The position numbers were made by a program, and so were the translations under genes. Below are positions 5,015 through 13,546 of a stretch of 19,188 nucleotides of DNA, one piece after another; positions within the stretch are counted from its first letter, which is position 1, and each line of letters opens with the position of its first letter. A model generated the notes under the pieces. That model searched no databases. It had not been told where the DNA came from and saw only the letters and a list, made by a program, of their open reading frames with translations. Origin of the DNA: Clostridia bacterium (GTDB lineage Bacteria; Bacillota_A; Clostridia; Christensenellales; Aristaeellaceae); contig JAFQIF010000079.1 of NCBI GenBank assembly GCA_017397695.1, forward strand, positions 1 through 19,188, written 5' to 3'.

Positions 5015-7942
5015 GTGAATTGTACAGATCTTCAGCTGTTGTTTGATATCGTATTTGAGGAAGGCGTCGTTCAGGGATACGGCCGTTTATCCCGTGAGAT
5101 GAAGATCAATCTCTTCTTCCCGGATGAAGTATGGAAGAAATATGCGGATAAATCCAAATCCAATTTTTCCTGGTTCTTGAGGGGAGACGAAAAAAATCTG
5201 GCCATCAGCAATTATCTGCATACGCTTTTTGAAAAAAATCCGTATGAAGTGATCCGGGAAATGGAGGAAAAATGCCATGCTGTGCTGTGGAGCGGCTCGG
5301 TACCTCATTTTCAGGAGGATACGTTAAGCGCATGCATTGCGGATATCTGTCGGGATACGGTTTGCCTGATGCCCTTCAAAGAAAAAGCGGCTTGTTTTCC
5401 TGCGGAAAAGGCGCTGGCCAGGCTGATGCTTACGCTGGCTTTTTATCCTCCGGCGAGGCTGTCGCTTGATAAGAAAAAGCAGAAAGCCGATCTCCAGTTG
5501 ATCTGGACACAGATTGGCAGCGATCTGACGCTGCTGGACAGCCGTATTCTGGATCAGATGGATACCGCATCTGTGAAAGAACAGTATCGCTACGGCTGCA
5601 TGCTTTACAGCGAAAAGCGGCATGAAGAGGCATTTGAACAGTTCAGCCGGGCGATCGACAAGATTCTGAAATCGGGCAGAAGGCAGTCGGATGAATACGA
5701 TGACGGCGGCAGAGAACCGGGTATTCGCGGACAGGCGGCTTCGGTGGAAGAGGCGGCGCTGTTTTGTCAGGCAGGCCGTATGCTGCTTTCCGGAGACGGG
5801 TGCCAGAGCAGTAATCCGTCCCTGGCTCACGAATATATTCGTTATGCCTGCCGCAGTGATTATCCTGAAGCGCATTATGAGCGCGCCCGCCTGCTGAGGG
5901 AAGGACTGGGCTGTGCGCGCAACGAGGAAAAGGCCTTTGATCATCTGCGCATTGCTGCACAGCTGGATTATATTCCTGCCATCCGCGATCTGGGCAGCTT
6001 GTATTACAGCGGAAGCAGCGTATGCGCATCCGACATGGAGCAGGCGCTTGTCTGGTTGAGAAGGGGTATCGAACTGAACATTGACGGTCATGGAGAGGAC
6101 AGAGCATTTTGCCAGTACATGATCGGCGTGATTATGGAAGCGCTGGGCAATCGGGAGCAGGCCATGATCTGCTATGAACAGGCTGTATCAATGGGTAGTG
6201 CAGAGGCGGCGGAAAAGCAATGGAAGCTTGAATCGGGTACAATTCAGAATATTCTGGGTATGGTCCGTGAAACGCATAGCGAGGATAAATCCAGGCGATT
6301 CTTCTTCAATGGTATGAGCGGCGGTAATCGTATCCTGTGTGATACGCTGCCGCCACATGCAAAGGAAACGATCTTGATGCCGGACAGCATTCGCGAAATG
6401 GCGCAAATGCTGAATGATCTGTTTATGCAGGAATTGTCCTGCGCATATATCCGCCAGGAGAGCGAAGCGCCTCATCTTGTGTTTTCCTTCCTCTCGGAAA
6501 ATCAGCAGTCCAATCTGGAATATACCATGGCTGCGCTGCAGATGCTCACGGAAATGGCGCAGCAGCTGGGAGAGCCGGCGTGCTGGCGTCTGGTGGATCA
6601 TACGTCCATCTACATTCAGGGAAAGCATGAGTTCTGCTCTATGATTCTTGACGCGGCGCTTGCTCAAATGGGCAAACTCTATTTCCGCGTCAGGCTGATC
6701 GATCCGGATAAGGAAGCGGCGGAATATCTTTTCAACAAAAAGCCGCTGTTTGCACCGCTTCTGAGAGAGAAGGAAGCAAGGCATATTGGTCTGGTTATTC
6801 TGGGCGCGACGGAATGTTCCATGCATATCATTCGCGAGGCTGTGTCCATGTATATGGGCGGCTATCCGCTGCAGATCACGGTGCTCGGCTGCGATACGGA
6901 TATACTGGAGGGCCGGCTGAAAGAGGAATGTCCCGGCTTGTATGATAAAAACCGTCCGGCAGATTATGCGATACCGCTGTTTTATTCCTGTAATCTTGAA
7001 GCGGGCGGGCTGAACGCGCTGCTGTCTGCTGCCAAACAGAGCAAATCCGAGGCAGAACAGGAGGATAACGATGTACTGAAGGCAGCTGCGCAGCGGATAC
7101 GACAGGGAAATTATTTCGTCGTCGCCACGGACGACGATGCGTTTAATTTCAGTTATGCAGTCCGTCTGCGCGCGATGCTGTTGAAAATGACCCCGTCGTA
7201 TACCAACAGGCCGCCTGTGTGTGTGCTGATGCGTCAGCAGAATGCGGCGTCGAGTATTGCGCGTAAGCTGCCCGTCCTCGGAGAGGGAGATAACAGCTGG
7301 TGGGCACAGTACGATCTGTTCTACTTTGGTACGGGTATGCAGCTGTATGCCTGGCAAAGCCTCAGTGAGGATCGGCTGGAAAAACAGGCGCTCAGCGCCC
7401 ACATGATGTACTGGAACTGTACAGAGGACGACACACAGCTGTATCGCGCATGTCTCAATAAATATTACAGCAGGCAGTACAACAGGGATTCTTCCCGCAT
7501 GCTGGCATTGTATCTGCCGTATCGCCTTTTTGGCGCCGGCTTTGCGCTTGATCATGAAAGTCTTTACGCTGATCCGACGCAGATGGTTTCCCTTGGACGG
7601 GCATATATTGCCTGGCTGGAGGAAAACAGGGATCATATGGAAGCTGCCGTACGCGGCGAGCATGAGCGCTGGTGTGCATATCTTCTGGCGCATGGCTGGG
7701 AACAGGCGTCTGCCATGGAGACGGCGGCATATGTGCAGTTGGGCAATCCGTCGCATCAGCTTCATATCGCGCGCAAGCATCCCTTTATTTGCACGTGGGG
7801 AGAGCTTAGGCGCGGCGGAATACAGAATACCATACACGAGATTATGCAGAGACGTTTTCCGGGCAGCCGTCTGGTGGATCCGAGGGACGGCGATGCGATT
7901 ACCGTCAGGGCAACGCTGATGCTGCTTGAGGCGCACGTATGA
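5015..7942 (+). CDS. Large Sel1/TPR - Rossmann (TrkA_N-like) - RyR-like protein
   Basis: 975 aa, no signal peptide or clear membrane helix, so cytoplasmic. (1) Residues 1-180: no family recognised. (2) About 190-405: Sel1/TPR-type helical repeats, e.g. AHEYIRYACRSDYPEAHYER and AFDHLRIAAQLDYIPAIRDLG, a protein-protein interaction scaffold. (3) About 587-745: Rossmann-like region with HIGLVILGATECSMHIIREA followed by a beta strand ITVLGCDTD, and later NYFVVATDDDAFNFSYAVRLR, the pattern of TrkA_N/RCK-like NAD(H)-binding modules. The glycine loop is degenerate. (4) About 880-931: EHERWCAYLLAHGW and KHPFICTWGEL, a divergent RyR-like motif. The GTG start follows AAAGGGG at 7 nt. It ends 22 nt before the TIR gene, so the two are surely co-transcribed. 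I infer a sensor/adaptor for the TIR protein. Confidence 0.85.
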   Translation: MNCTDLQLLFDIVFEEGVVQGYGRLSREMKINLFFPDEVWKKYADKSKSNFSWFLRGDEKNLAISNYLHTLFEKNPYEVIREMEEKCHAVLWSGSVPHFQEDTLSACIADICRDTVCLMPFKEKAACFPAEKALARLMLTLAFYPPARLSLDKKKQKADLQLIWTQIGSDLTLLDSRILDQMDTASVKEQYRYGCMLYSEKRHEEAFEQFSRAIDKILKSGRRQSDEYDDGGREPGIRGQAASVEEAALFCQAGRMLLSGDGCQSSNPSLAHEYIRYACRSDYPEAHYERARLLREGLGCARNEEKAFDHLRIAAQLDYIPAIRDLGSLYYSGSSVCASDMEQALVWLRRGIELNIDGHGEDRAFCQYMIGVIMEALGNREQAMICYEQAVSMGSAEAAEKQWKLESGTIQNILGMVRETHSEDKSRRFFFNGMSGGNRILCDTLPPHAKETILMPDSIREMAQMLNDLFMQELSCAYIRQESEAPHLVFSFLSENQQSNLEYTMAALQMLTEMAQQLGEPACWRLVDHTSIYIQGKHEFCSMILDAALAQMGKLYFRVRLIDPDKEAAEYLFNKKPLFAPLLREKEARHIGLVILGATECSMHIIREAVSMYMGGYPLQITVLGCDTDILEGRLKEECPGLYDKNRPADYAIPLFYSCNLEAGGLNALLSAAKQSKSEAEQEDNDVLKAAAQRIRQGNYFVVATDDDAFNFSYAVRLRAMLLKMTPSYTNRPPVCVLMRQQNAASSIARKLPVLGEGDNSWWAQYDLFYFGTGMQLYAWQSLSEDRLEKQALSAHMMYWNCTEDDTQLYRACLNKYYSRQYNRDSSRMLALYLPYRLFGAGFALDHESLYADPTQMVSLGRAYIAWLEENRDHMEAAVRGEHERWCAYLLAHGWEQASAMETAAYVQLGNPSHQLHIARKHPFICTWGELRRGGIQNTIHEIMQRRFPGSRLVDPRDGDAITVRATLMLLEAHV

Positions 7943-7964
7943 TGGGCAGGAGGAAAACAAGAAA

Positions 7965-10646
7965 ATGAACGATTACAGGGCTTTTATCAGCTACAGGCAT
8001 CTGCCGCTTGATCGGGCGGTGGCTGTCCGGCTGCATCGCATGCTTGAGCGTTATAAAATCCCTGCGCCTTACAGGGAAACGGCAAAGGAAAGCCGTCTGG
8101 GCCGGATATTCAGGGATGAGGATGAATTGAAGCTGACCAGCGATCTTTCTGCTGCTATCCGTGATACGCTCGACAGGTCGCAGTATCTGATCGTTCTATG
8201 TTCGCCGCGCACGAAGGAATCGCCGTGGGTGATGCAGGAAATCGATTATTTTCTCGCACATCATGATAGAAATCATGTGCTGACGGTGCTGCTGGAGGGT
8301 ACGGTAGCGGAGTCTGTTCCGCCTCAGCTGTTGGAGGCGGACGGCGACAGGCATGCGATAGAACCGCTTGCAGCCAATATCGTTGCCAATACGCAGGGGC
8401 GGGTGCTCGCCAGGCTGCGCGGAGAGTTTCTGCGCATTGTAGCTGCAATGCTCGGCTGCTCGTATGATGCGCTGCGACAGCGGAAAAAGCAATACTACAT
8501 GAAGCGCATACTGGTGATTCTGGCTATTGTTTTTGCCGTCGTGGTATCGTTTCTGTTTATGCTGATGGATCGAAACCGGCAGATTCAGAAGCAATATGAT
8601 AAAGCACAGCTGAATGAATCGCAGATGCTGGCGCTTTTGTCTGAACAGGCGCTTGGGCAGGAAGACAGAATGAAGGCCGTGGAATATGCACTGACTGCGC
8701 TGGGAGACGAGGAAAACGAAAGACCCTATGTGCCCGAGGCAGAATTGGCGCTGGCGAATGCGCTGTATGCATATCAGGATCCTGCGGTCAGACCAAGAAT
8801 ACGCCTCGCCCAGCCGCTGGCTATTGAGCAGATTGCGGGGCGGGAAAACTATGTAACGCTTGATTGGGCAGGCATGGTGCGCGGATTTTCAGGCAGAAAC
8901 GGAAACATGATATGGCAGCGGCTTGTATCGCCGAATATACAGAGTTTTCTCTATTCGCAGGAGAATGCGTGCAGCATCTTTGTGGATGATACACCGCGTG
9001 TCGTCGTGCTCGATGAAGAGGATGGTTCTGTTCGCTGGATGCTTGAACCCAATACCTATGTGATCGCGTGCGCGGCAATATCTGCGGATCAGAGTATGAT
9101 TGCGCTGTTGTATGAGGATGAAGAAAATCTGGATAACTGCATTGCCGATATCCGCAGTATGAAGGATGGTACGCAGCTGTCGTCTGTGTCGTTTGCGCTC
9201 GATGGAGCGGGAGCAGACGAAATGGCCGTCCGTTTTACTCAGGACGGCAGCGCGCTTGCGGTGCAGACATTTTTCTATGAGGACGGAACGTCCCGGTATA
9301 CGGTGATCAGCCTGGAGAAAGAGGAAGTTATTGCATCTATGGATTCGTCGGATGAAGCATTTGAGTTGGAGGAAGTCCTGCTGAAAGAAGAAATGCTTCG
9401 TTTTGATAAAACGGACTTTGCTGCAGGCATGCCTGAGAAAGAGGAAAACACGCATGTGGTCTATGAGATGCTGGGCGATGAACACTGCAGCGTACTGGAT
9501 GAATTGGATGGTTCGCTGACTGCATGCTTTCCGCTGCCGTCGGATGGAGGATTGCTGGAAATCATCCGAAAGAATTATCAGGCGGAATGCCGGGTTACAG
9601 ACGGTACCGGTGAGCAGCGATTTTTTTCTGTGCGCTTGTCGGGCCGGCACGCGACCACGGAAATTGCAGGCATTACTTCCGATGGCAGGTATGCAATGGT
9701 TGGCGGGGAAATGATCGATCTGGAGCAGGGCGTGGTTGTGCCTCTTGCACAGGATGAACAGGAACTGCTGTTCCTTGCGCATGATGCTGCGCCGGATGCT
9801 GCACTGCGCACGGTTGCGCTGGTCAACAGCGATCAGGAGGAAAATGAGCACAGACCAGTAATCCGCAGATGGATAAATGGCCGGGAGCAAAATCCGCTGC
9901 ATTGCCCATATCCGGGTGCGCGCTATGATATTCGTGAATCCGTGCTGCTTGAAACGGCAGTTACGGGAATGATTGCCATCAGCCTGCACAGCAATACGGT
10001 TACCAGAGATATGGAACGTATTGCGCTTTACAGGGAAGATAAGCAGAGCTGGAGCGAACTGCCGTATGCCTGTAAGCAGGAGGAACTGCCGCATCTGGCA
10101 TTGGGTGAAAAGAGCCCTTTGTGCGCAATTGTCACCTATGATGGAGAATTGGGACTATATGACGCCGAAAAAAGCGAATACAGATGGCGTACGGAGACGG
10201 GTTTTGCCGGATATCTGATTGAAGAAGTGCGCTTTTGCGCGCAGGACAGGTTTATATTTGTCTATGCGCATAATCAGATTATGCTCTACAGCTGTGAAAC
10301 CGGTGAATGCGTGAATATATACACGGGCTTTACCGGCAAGGATAGGGCGCCATGGCCGCGCATTGCGTTTTCATTGATACATGACGAGCAGACGGATTCT
10401 CTTTTTGTGGGCGCATATGAGTGCTTCTATGAATCCGGCGACAGTGCGCCTGTCAGCGGAATTCGTATTGATCTGGAGACAGGAAAAATCCGTACAATGA
10501 TTGAAGGTCTGTGTTTTTATGAAAAAGATAAGAATGCCGTCGTCTGTTATGCTGCAGGCAGGGAGCAGCCGGCTTTGATACGCTATCCATGCTATACGAC
10601 GAAGGAACTGATCAATCAGGGTAAGATACTGCTCGAACAGCTGTGA
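7965..10646 (+). CDS. TIR - transmembrane - beta-propeller protein
   Basis: 893 aa. Residues 3-150 are a TIR domain: DYRAFISYRHLPLD (box 1), YKIPAPYR, RIFRDEDELKLTSDL, LIVLCSPRTKESPWVMQEID. E92 in this last block is in the position of the catalytic glutamate of NAD-cleaving TIRs. Residues 181-201 are one membrane helix after a basic stretch (RQRKKQYYMKR), predicting N-inside/C-outside. A charged helical linker (about 202-265, with SEQALGQEDRMKAVEYALTAL) leads to about 620 residues of beta-rich repeats (e.g. WAGMVRGFSGRNGNMIWQR, FVDDTPRVVVLDEEDGSVRWM, CAIVTYDGELGLYDAEKSEYRW), a WD40/PQQ-like propeller. The ATG at 7965 has GGAGG 11 nt upstream. An upstream ATG overlapping the previous gene has none. 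It is second in the operon. Role inferred: membrane sensor that triggers NAD+ cleavage or signalling, perhaps in defence. Confidence 0.88.
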   Translation: MNDYRAFISYRHLPLDRAVAVRLHRMLERYKIPAPYRETAKESRLGRIFRDEDELKLTSDLSAAIRDTLDRSQYLIVLCSPRTKESPWVMQEIDYFLAHHDRNHVLTVLLEGTVAESVPPQLLEADGDRHAIEPLAANIVANTQGRVLARLRGEFLRIVAAMLGCSYDALRQRKKQYYMKRILVILAIVFAVVVSFLFMLMDRNRQIQKQYDKAQLNESQMLALLSEQALGQEDRMKAVEYALTALGDEENERPYVPEAELALANALYAYQDPAVRPRIRLAQPLAIEQIAGRENYVTLDWAGMVRGFSGRNGNMIWQRLVSPNIQSFLYSQENACSIFVDDTPRVVVLDEEDGSVRWMLEPNTYVIACAAISADQSMIALLYEDEENLDNCIADIRSMKDGTQLSSVSFALDGAGADEMAVRFTQDGSALAVQTFFYEDGTSRYTVISLEKEEVIASMDSSDEAFELEEVLLKEEMLRFDKTDFAAGMPEKEENTHVVYEMLGDEHCSVLDELDGSLTACFPLPSDGGLLEIIRKNYQAECRVTDGTGEQRFFSVRLSGRHATTEIAGITSDGRYAMVGGEMIDLEQGVVVPLAQDEQELLFLAHDAAPDAALRTVALVNSDQEENEHRPVIRRWINGREQNPLHCPYPGARYDIRESVLLETAVTGMIAISLHSNTVTRDMERIALYREDKQSWSELPYACKQEELPHLALGEKSPLCAIVTYDGELGLYDAEKSEYRWRTETGFAGYLIEEVRFCAQDRFIFVYAHNQIMLYSCETGECVNIYTGFTGKDRAPWPRIAFSLIHDEQTDSLFVGAYECFYESGDSAPVSGIRIDLETGKIRTMIEGLCFYEKDKNAVVCYAAGREQPALIRYPCYTTKELINQGKILLEQL

Positions 10647-10803
10647 CAGGCGGATTGATGAGAAAGTTAGTATGAATATGCTTGGAAAAGTGAGACGCTG
10701 CGCGAAGAATTGTATGGATTTATCAGCATAGTTTCTGCGATAATCATTGTGTAAGAAATCTGACAGCATTCTCTGTGCAAGCAAAAAATAGGAGGCAGCC
10801 GGT

Positions 10804-11697
10804 ATGAAACGTATTGTGCTTGGCATATTGTGTGTGATCATGCTCTTCGGAGCATCAGCGTTTGCAGATCATTCGTATTTGATTTACGACATCGATACGA
10901 GAAGGCTGTTTGAATCCGAATTGTGGGAATGGCAGTACGAAGCACTGGGATACATGTACAATGAGGTTTATGCGCGCTACGGATATCACTTTACACCGGG
11001 CGGCAAGTATCACAGCTACTTCAATTCGAAGCAATGGTATCAGGAGTGCGATCCGGAGATTTCCAATGAGGAAATTGTCAGCATGCTGAATCCTGTTGAG
11101 GCAGAAAACGTCGATACGATTAAGAAGGTGCGCCGGGATATGCGGGAGCAGAATACCACCAATCCCAGCGGAATACCTTTGGTGAATGTCGTCTATGAGG
11201 CGGAAATTCCGGGGCTTTTCTCTTCATTTGAAAAGATCAGTTTGCCGCGCAATCTTAAGCTGCGTGTATTTTCTGGCCCGGGCGAGGCATATTATCGCGC
11301 TGCCAAAGGCAAGGCTATGGCTTCCACAAATGGCGAAATTTACGCATGCGGCTGGGAAAACGGCTGGCTGATGATCACATACTGGCTGAATGAAGGATCA
11401 GTTCGGGTCGGTTATGTGCCGCGCAGCGAAATTCGTGAGAATATCGATTTGCCGCAGCTGGAGTTTGAGTATGGTGAAGCGGCTGTTGTGAAAAACTGTG
11501 ATCTGACAGATGATCCTTCTACGCTTAAGCAGATTCTGCTTACTCTGGAAGAGGGCAGTGAAGTTACATATCTGAGCAGCTTTGTCAATCAGAATGCCTT
11601 ATGGGCTTATGTGGAAACCTATCTGGATAATAAACCTGTTCGTGGGTTTGTACCGTCGGAGTGCATTGCCTATCAGGGTGTGGATGAAACGGAATAA
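10804..11697 (+). CDS. Secreted YARHG-domain protein with two SH3-like domains
   Basis: 297 aa. Signal peptide at 1-21 (MKR, hydrophobic core, ASAFA|DHS). Residues 26-75 carry a YARHG domain: the helix ending in YMYNEVYARYGYHF then YFNSKQWYQ. YARHG domains are found in secreted or peptidase-linked bacterial proteins and are thought to act at the cell surface. Two SH3-like segments follow (about 148-206, LRVFSGPGEAYYRA to VGYVPRSE, and about 223-290, ending RGFVPSECI), as in wall-binding proteins. TAGGAGG lies 9 nt before the ATG. The 157-nt gap after the TIR gene has no convincing promoter or terminator, so read-through from the TIR operon is possible. If the TIR propeller is outside, this exported protein could be its ligand or partner (inference only). 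Confidence 0.82.
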   Translation: MKRIVLGILCVIMLFGASAFADHSYLIYDIDTRRLFESELWEWQYEALGYMYNEVYARYGYHFTPGGKYHSYFNSKQWYQECDPEISNEEIVSMLNPVEAENVDTIKKVRRDMREQNTTNPSGIPLVNVVYEAEIPGLFSSFEKISLPRNLKLRVFSGPGEAYYRAAKGKAMASTNGEIYACGWENGWLMITYWLNEGSVRVGYVPRSEIRENIDLPQLEFEYGEAAVVKNCDLTDDPSTLKQILLTLEEGSEVTYLSSFVNQNALWAYVETYLDNKPVRGFVPSECIAYQGVDETE

Positions 11698-11783
11698 CGA
11701 TGCAAGAAAATGACCTTTGGTATTTTCCTTAGATAGGTAGTCCGTTCAAAAAACAATCAGGAAAAAACGAAAGAAGGATCAAG

Positions 11784-12544
11784 ATGCTTCTGCATGATAT
11801 CATTTGTCAGCTGGAGGAAAAACACGGATGCACGGCAGGCTGCGCAATATGGGATGCGCAGAACAATGAAACGCTTGCGGACTATCAGGCGAACAGGGTA
11901 TTCAAAAGCGCCAGCCTGATCAAAACGCCCATCATGCTGTGCGCCCTTGAGGATGTGGAAAAGGGTCTTCTTTCTCTGGATACGAAGATCCCCGTGCAGC
12001 GTTGCCACTGCGTAGGCGATGAAGCGCCTGTGATCAGAGACGGATATGACGTGCCTCTTTGTGTTTTGCTGGAATATATGATTACCGAAAGCAACAACAG
12101 CGCCACAAATGTGCTCATTGATACCCTGGGTATGGATAAGTGAATGCATTCAGCAAGCGCATCGGATTGCAGGATACGCTGCTGCGCCGCCACATGCTCG
12201 ATTATGATTCCGCCCGCCGGGGCAGAGAAAACCTTACCAGCGCCGCGGACATGAGCCGCCTGTATACGCTGATTCACAAGGGCGAGGTGCTTACCCCGTT
12301 CATGTGTGAAACGGCGCTGCCCATCCTGCTCCGCCAGCATGACAAGGAACTGCTGATGTTCAGCAATCCGGCGCAAAAGGCTGCCCATAAAACGGGTGGG
12401 CTTAGCGATATCGCTCATGATGCGGGCATTCTTTACGGTGAAAACCGCACGCTGATTTTTGCTGCGCTTGCTACCGCGCCCGATGGAGATGCGTGCATCG
12501 ACTTCCTTCAGGATCTGAGCCCTCATGTGATGGCACTGCTGTAA
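11784..12544 (+). pseudogene. Class A beta-lactamase-like serine hydrolase, frameshifted
   Basis: Two abutting frames together make one about 253-aa protein of the PenP/class A beta-lactamase-like serine hydrolase family without signal peptide. The first part (11784-12143, 119 aa) has SxxK at S44-L-I-K47 and the S-x-N loop as S103-N-N. The second (12140-12544) has RRHMLD-x-DSARRGRENLTSAADM (omega-loop region) and the HKTGG motif. The join is AAGTGAATGC. One extra G after AAG restores KVNAFSKRIG, so a single-base deletion, sequencing error or -1 slippage is implied. No slippery heptamer is visible. The frames overlap as GTGA (12140-12143), so coupled translation of a split protein is formally possible. 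All catalytic motifs are intact, which suggests the lesion is recent. The first start has AGAAGGA at 5-6 nt. Confidence 0.78.
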
Positions 12545-12595
12545 GGAAATATCGTTTTTCTGGAAGAATTCTGGCTGCTGGAAGGAGGCTGTGCG

Positions 12596-13306
12596 ATGCT
12601 GCTGTATTTCATCCGACATGGGGATCCCTGCTATGATCCGGATTCTCTGACTCCGCTGGGACTGCGCCAGGCAGAGGCGATCGGCAGGCGCCTGGCAAGA
12701 TGGGGAATCGACAGCATCTTTTCCTCGCCGATGCGCCGCGCCATGCAGACGGCGCAGCCTGCCGCAGAACTGCTCGGCAAGGAAATCATTTCTGTGGATT
12801 TTGCCAGTGAGCAGCATGCCTGGGACGAGCTGACGCTGCGCCATGAGGATGGGAGCCGGACGTGGGCTGCACATGATCCCGACATGCAGAAGCTCTTTGC
12901 CTCAAGCAATGTGAGATCGCTTGGCATGCGCTGGTATGAGCACCCGGCATTCGCTGATACAAACTTCAAGGCCGGCATGGAGCGCATCGCGCGGGAGAGC
13001 CGCAAGTTTCTTGCGTCTCTTGGATACGAGCAGACAGAGCGTGAAGGAATTTATCGTGCAGTGCGCGAAAGCGACGAGCGCGCAGCGCTATTTGCGCATG
13101 CAGGCTTTGGCGGCGCATTCATGAGCCATGTGCTTGGCATTCCGTATCCGCAGTATGTGCATACGTTCGATCTGTGCCACAGCAGCTTGACGGTGATCGA
13201 ATTCAGGGAGAAAAACGGCATATGCATTCCGCGTGTGCTGACAATGTCCAATGATGCGCATCTGTACTGCGATAATCTGCCCATCAGGGATAGGGCGAAG
13301 TTCTGA
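12596..13306 (+). CDS. Histidine phosphatase family protein
   Basis: 236 aa, complete, cytoplasmic. Branch-1-type histidine phosphatase (phosphoglycerate mutase-like fold): R7-H8-G9 (phosphohistidine loop), SSPMRRAMQTA (second arginine, about residues 43-53), an acidic residue in AWDEL, and the second histidine in FAHAGFGG. A middle insertion (MQKLFASSNVRSLGMRWYEHPAF) is longer than in compact cobC/gpmB members. The substrate is unknown. The ATG has AAGGAGG 7 nt upstream. The gene starts 51 nt after the serine hydrolase and could be in the same transcript. A strong hairpin ends it. Confidence 0.87.
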   Translation: MLLYFIRHGDPCYDPDSLTPLGLRQAEAIGRRLARWGIDSIFSSPMRRAMQTAQPAAELLGKEIISVDFASEQHAWDELTLRHEDGSRTWAAHDPDMQKLFASSNVRSLGMRWYEHPAFADTNFKAGMERIARESRKFLASLGYEQTEREGIYRAVRESDERAALFAHAGFGGAFMSHVLGIPYPQYVHTFDLCHSSLTVIEFREKNGICIPRVLTMSNDAHLYCDNLPIRDRAKF

Positions 13307-13328
13307 AACGGTACATCTGATCAAAAAA

Positions 13329-13378
13329 GAAGATAAAAGCACCTCTGTGAGATGGATCACAGAGGTGCTTTTATCTTC
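13329..13378. terminator. Long perfect terminator hairpin
   Basis: A 22-bp perfect inverted repeat with a GATGGA loop. The core GCACCTCTGTGA/TCACAGAGGTGC followed by TTTTATCTT terminates the phosphatase transcript. The A-run at 13323-13328 gives a T-tract on the other strand, so it can also stop leftward transcripts out of the islet. Confidence 0.92.
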
Positions 13379-13410
13379 AGAAGTCGTGTTTATTGAGATG
13401 TGAAATAAGC

Positions 13411-13428
13411 AAAAATCAGCCCTCAAAA
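13411..13428. repeat. 18-nt direct repeat, copy 1
   Basis: aaaaatcagccctcaaaa, identical to 15234-15251 inside the islet. This copy lies 56 nt outside the tRNA-Thr fragment, so it is not part of the 45-nt attachment-like repeat. It may be an integrase arm-type site or a trace of an earlier rearrangement. Confidence 0.6.
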
Positions 13429-13444
13429 ATCGTACAGTGCAAAG

Positions 13445-13480
13445 AAAAACGCCCTCGCTGTTTATAAGCGAAGGCGCTTT
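13445..13480 (-). terminator. Terminator after the tRNA-Thr 3' fragment
   Basis: Minus strand AAAGCGCCTTCGCT, loop TATAAAC, AGCGAGGGCGTTTTT. A stem with G-T wobbles and a T-tract. By position it is the original terminator of the tRNA-Thr gene before the islet arrived. Confidence 0.85.
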
Positions 13481-13483
13481 AGC

Positions 13484-13528
13484 TGGAGCTGATGACCGGA
13501 TTTGAACCGGTGACCTCATCCTTACCAA
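13484..13528 (-). pseudogene. tRNA-Thr 3' fragment (attachment-site copy)
   Basis: 45 nt identical to 15629-15673 of the intact tRNA-Thr(GGT): the CCA end, acceptor 3' strand, T arm, variable loop, anticodon 3' strand and anticodon loop. Homology stops at the 5' edge of the anticodon loop. This is the classic remnant left when an element integrates into a tRNA 3' end. It cannot make a tRNA. Confidence 0.88.
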
Positions 13529-13546
13529 AGTTATTCTTCATGCTAT

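Noticed and set aside
6188..7960. 590-aa minus-strand frame opposite the 975-aa gene
   Set aside because: Antisense shadow with low-complexity composition. The plus frame has coherent repeats and operon spacing.
8889..10094. 401-aa minus-strand frame inside the TIR gene
   Set aside because: Shadow of the propeller coding sequence, no ribosome binding site or domain.
4506..10646. Thoeris or CBASS system
   Set aside because: There is a TIR but no ThsA (SIR2/SLOG), and no CD-NTase or cap genes. Only the TIR component is shared.
12136..12144. Programmed -1 ribosomal frameshift
   Set aside because: No X-XXY-YYZ heptamer at the join and no obvious downstream stimulator. A base deletion or read error is simpler.
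13484..13528. A second functional tRNA-Thr
   Set aside because: Only the 3' 45 nt are present. The 5' half, D arm and acceptor 5' strand are missing.
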